Of a stretch of DNA of 64,000 bases, positions 63,501-64,000 are shown piece by piece. The stretch lies in NCBI RefSeq assembly GCF_052076145.1, contig NZ_CP197246.1, forward strand, positions 7,626,001 to 7,690,000, in the 5' to 3' direction. Numbering within the stretch: position 1 is the stretch's first letter; each line of letters starts with the position of its first letter. The stretch is from Kitasatospora sp052076145. Its GTDB lineage: Bacteria; Actinomycetota; Actinomycetes; Streptomycetales; Streptomycetaceae. The notes beneath the pieces are model-generated. The model searched no databases. It was not told the origin of the DNA and saw nothing but the letters and a program-made list of their open reading frames with translations. The position numbers and the translations under genes were made by a program.

Positions 63501-64000
63501 TCACTCGCTGCCCCGGCGCTTTCTGGCGGAATGGATGGCCGAGCGGAGCAGGAAGGAGGACCTGTCCTCCGCTCCCCGGTCGACGCCGATCAGCCTGTTG
63601 GCATGCATGTGCAGCGTGCTGGCGAGTTCCCGACCGGTGCCCGGACGGGTGTTCTCGGACCGCAGGACGTGCCGGCCGTACGCCGCCGCGGCGGCCTCTC
63701 TGGCGTGCCAGCTCGTCAGCAGCTCACGCCCTTGCGGCGACCCCGCGTCGGGGAGCAGCCGTTCCGGGGCACAGATCGCGGGGAGAAGGTCGTGTTCCTC
63801 TCGCGAAAGCCGTCTGACCGCCCTGGCCGGCAAGGACTGGAGGGCCCGTTCCTCCCAGTCCCCGTCCCCTCCGTCCTTCCCCCAGGAGCGCAGGATGCTC
63901 GCGAGGTTCATCGCGGCGAGCACCTCCCGGGGAAGGGCCGTCAGGCTGCTCAGCCGCAATTGGGCCACCGTGCACCGGCTGTCCGCGGCGAACAGTTCCT
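63501..64000 (-). CDS. LanB/thiopeptide-type biosynthesis protein, C-terminal part
   Basis: The frame is open through the window edge; 165 residues are visible. FAADSRCTVAQLRL and LASTLHMHANRLIGVDRGAE with a basic end (SARKRRGSE) match the C-terminal elimination-type domain of LanB dehydratases and thiopeptide-type bacteriocin proteins (the SLLHMH.NRL.G box). The upstream part lies beyond the window, so whether it is a full LanB or a split small protein is unknown. It is the first visible gene of the precursor and HExxH operon. Confidence 0.75.
   Translation of the reverse strand, partial: ELFAADSRCTVAQLRLSSLTALPREVLAAMNLASILRSWGKDGGDGDWEERALQSLPARAVRRLSREEHDLLPAICAPERLLPDAGSPQGRELLTSWHAREAAAAAYGRHVLRSENTRPGTGRELASTLHMHANRLIGVDRGAEDRSSFLLRSAIHSARKRRGSE

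Overview
The window is very GC-rich DNA with typical actinomycete gene content: WhiB protein, AfsR-type regulator with N-terminal SARP/BTAD domains, SpoIIE-type phosphatase with SigB/SigF-family sigma factor, leaderless-looking and GTG/TTG starts, and many TetR regulators. Streptomyces or a close relative (Kitasatospora, Streptacidiphilus) is the best guess. The density of insertion sequences, broken genes and stacked tyrosine recombinases suggests an accessory part of the chromosome, perhaps an arm.

Layout. (1) 1-252: tail of an IS605-type tnpB element. (2) 0.3-11.2 kb: a signalling block with two RsbW-like ATPases, an anti-anti-sigma factor, a SigB/F-family sigma factor, an ANTAR-PAS-SpoIIE phosphatase, a 1539-residue hybrid histidine kinase with seven 92-residue HAMP-type repeats, and a WhiB protein. 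These look like one partner-switching stress network. (3) 11.4-15.9 kb: two tiny membrane proteins, a class A beta-lactamase, a tnpB element, an orphan HisRS-like protein and a SUKH protein. (4) 16.0-23.8 kb: another tnpB element sitting in a glyoxalase-like gene, a TetR/hydrolase pair with a clear operator, an isoprenoid pair (prenyl diphosphate synthase plus FAD oxidoreductase) and a GyrB-like pseudo-ATPase with a 19-G run. (5) 23.9-28.8 kb: a methyltransferase gene split by an IS630-type element that carries a SUKH-4-like passenger, then a TetR/MFS efflux pair. (6) 29-33.2 kb: a HEAT-like protein with an in-frame amber stop and a PBP4-type D-Ala-D-Ala carboxypeptidase. (7) 33.3-46.1 kb: a zone of scars with a tRNA-Pro 3' half, a full IS605 element (tnpA plus tnpB) splitting a membrane-protein gene, remnants of an IS256 transposase, a FAD monooxygenase, an IS1182 transposase, prfC and an integrase, plus IS1634 and IS5 elements; inside it lies an intact TetR/cupin-hydrolase pair. 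(8) 46.2-57.4 kb: the most unusual part, described next. (9) 57.4-64 kb: a RiPP-like biosynthetic locus with LuxR and AfsR-type regulators, an HExxH peptide-modifying enzyme, a 51-residue precursor candidate and the end of a LanB/thiopeptide-type protein.

The unusual system at 46-57 kb is a translationally coupled module of a tyrosine recombinase, a 110-residue Cro/C1-type protein and an 800-residue protein made of about eight zinc ribbons followed by a diverged tyrosine-recombinase domain. It occurs twice. The right copy (51192-55056) is complete. The left copy (47043-49782) has lost all but the last 28 codons of its integrase and is followed, with an ATGA overlap, by a HAD hydrolase. Two SUKH genes lie between the copies, and two more integrases lie upstream, each preceded by a 121-bp unit with 13-bp inverted ends. 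The gene plan recalls the TnpA/TnpB/TnpC set of Tn554 but with a zinc-ribbon array added, and may be a mobile family that collects passenger genes.

All functions are inferred from reading the sequence; no database search was run. Coordinates of starts are chosen from Shine-Dalgarno matches and family lengths and are flagged where uncertain.
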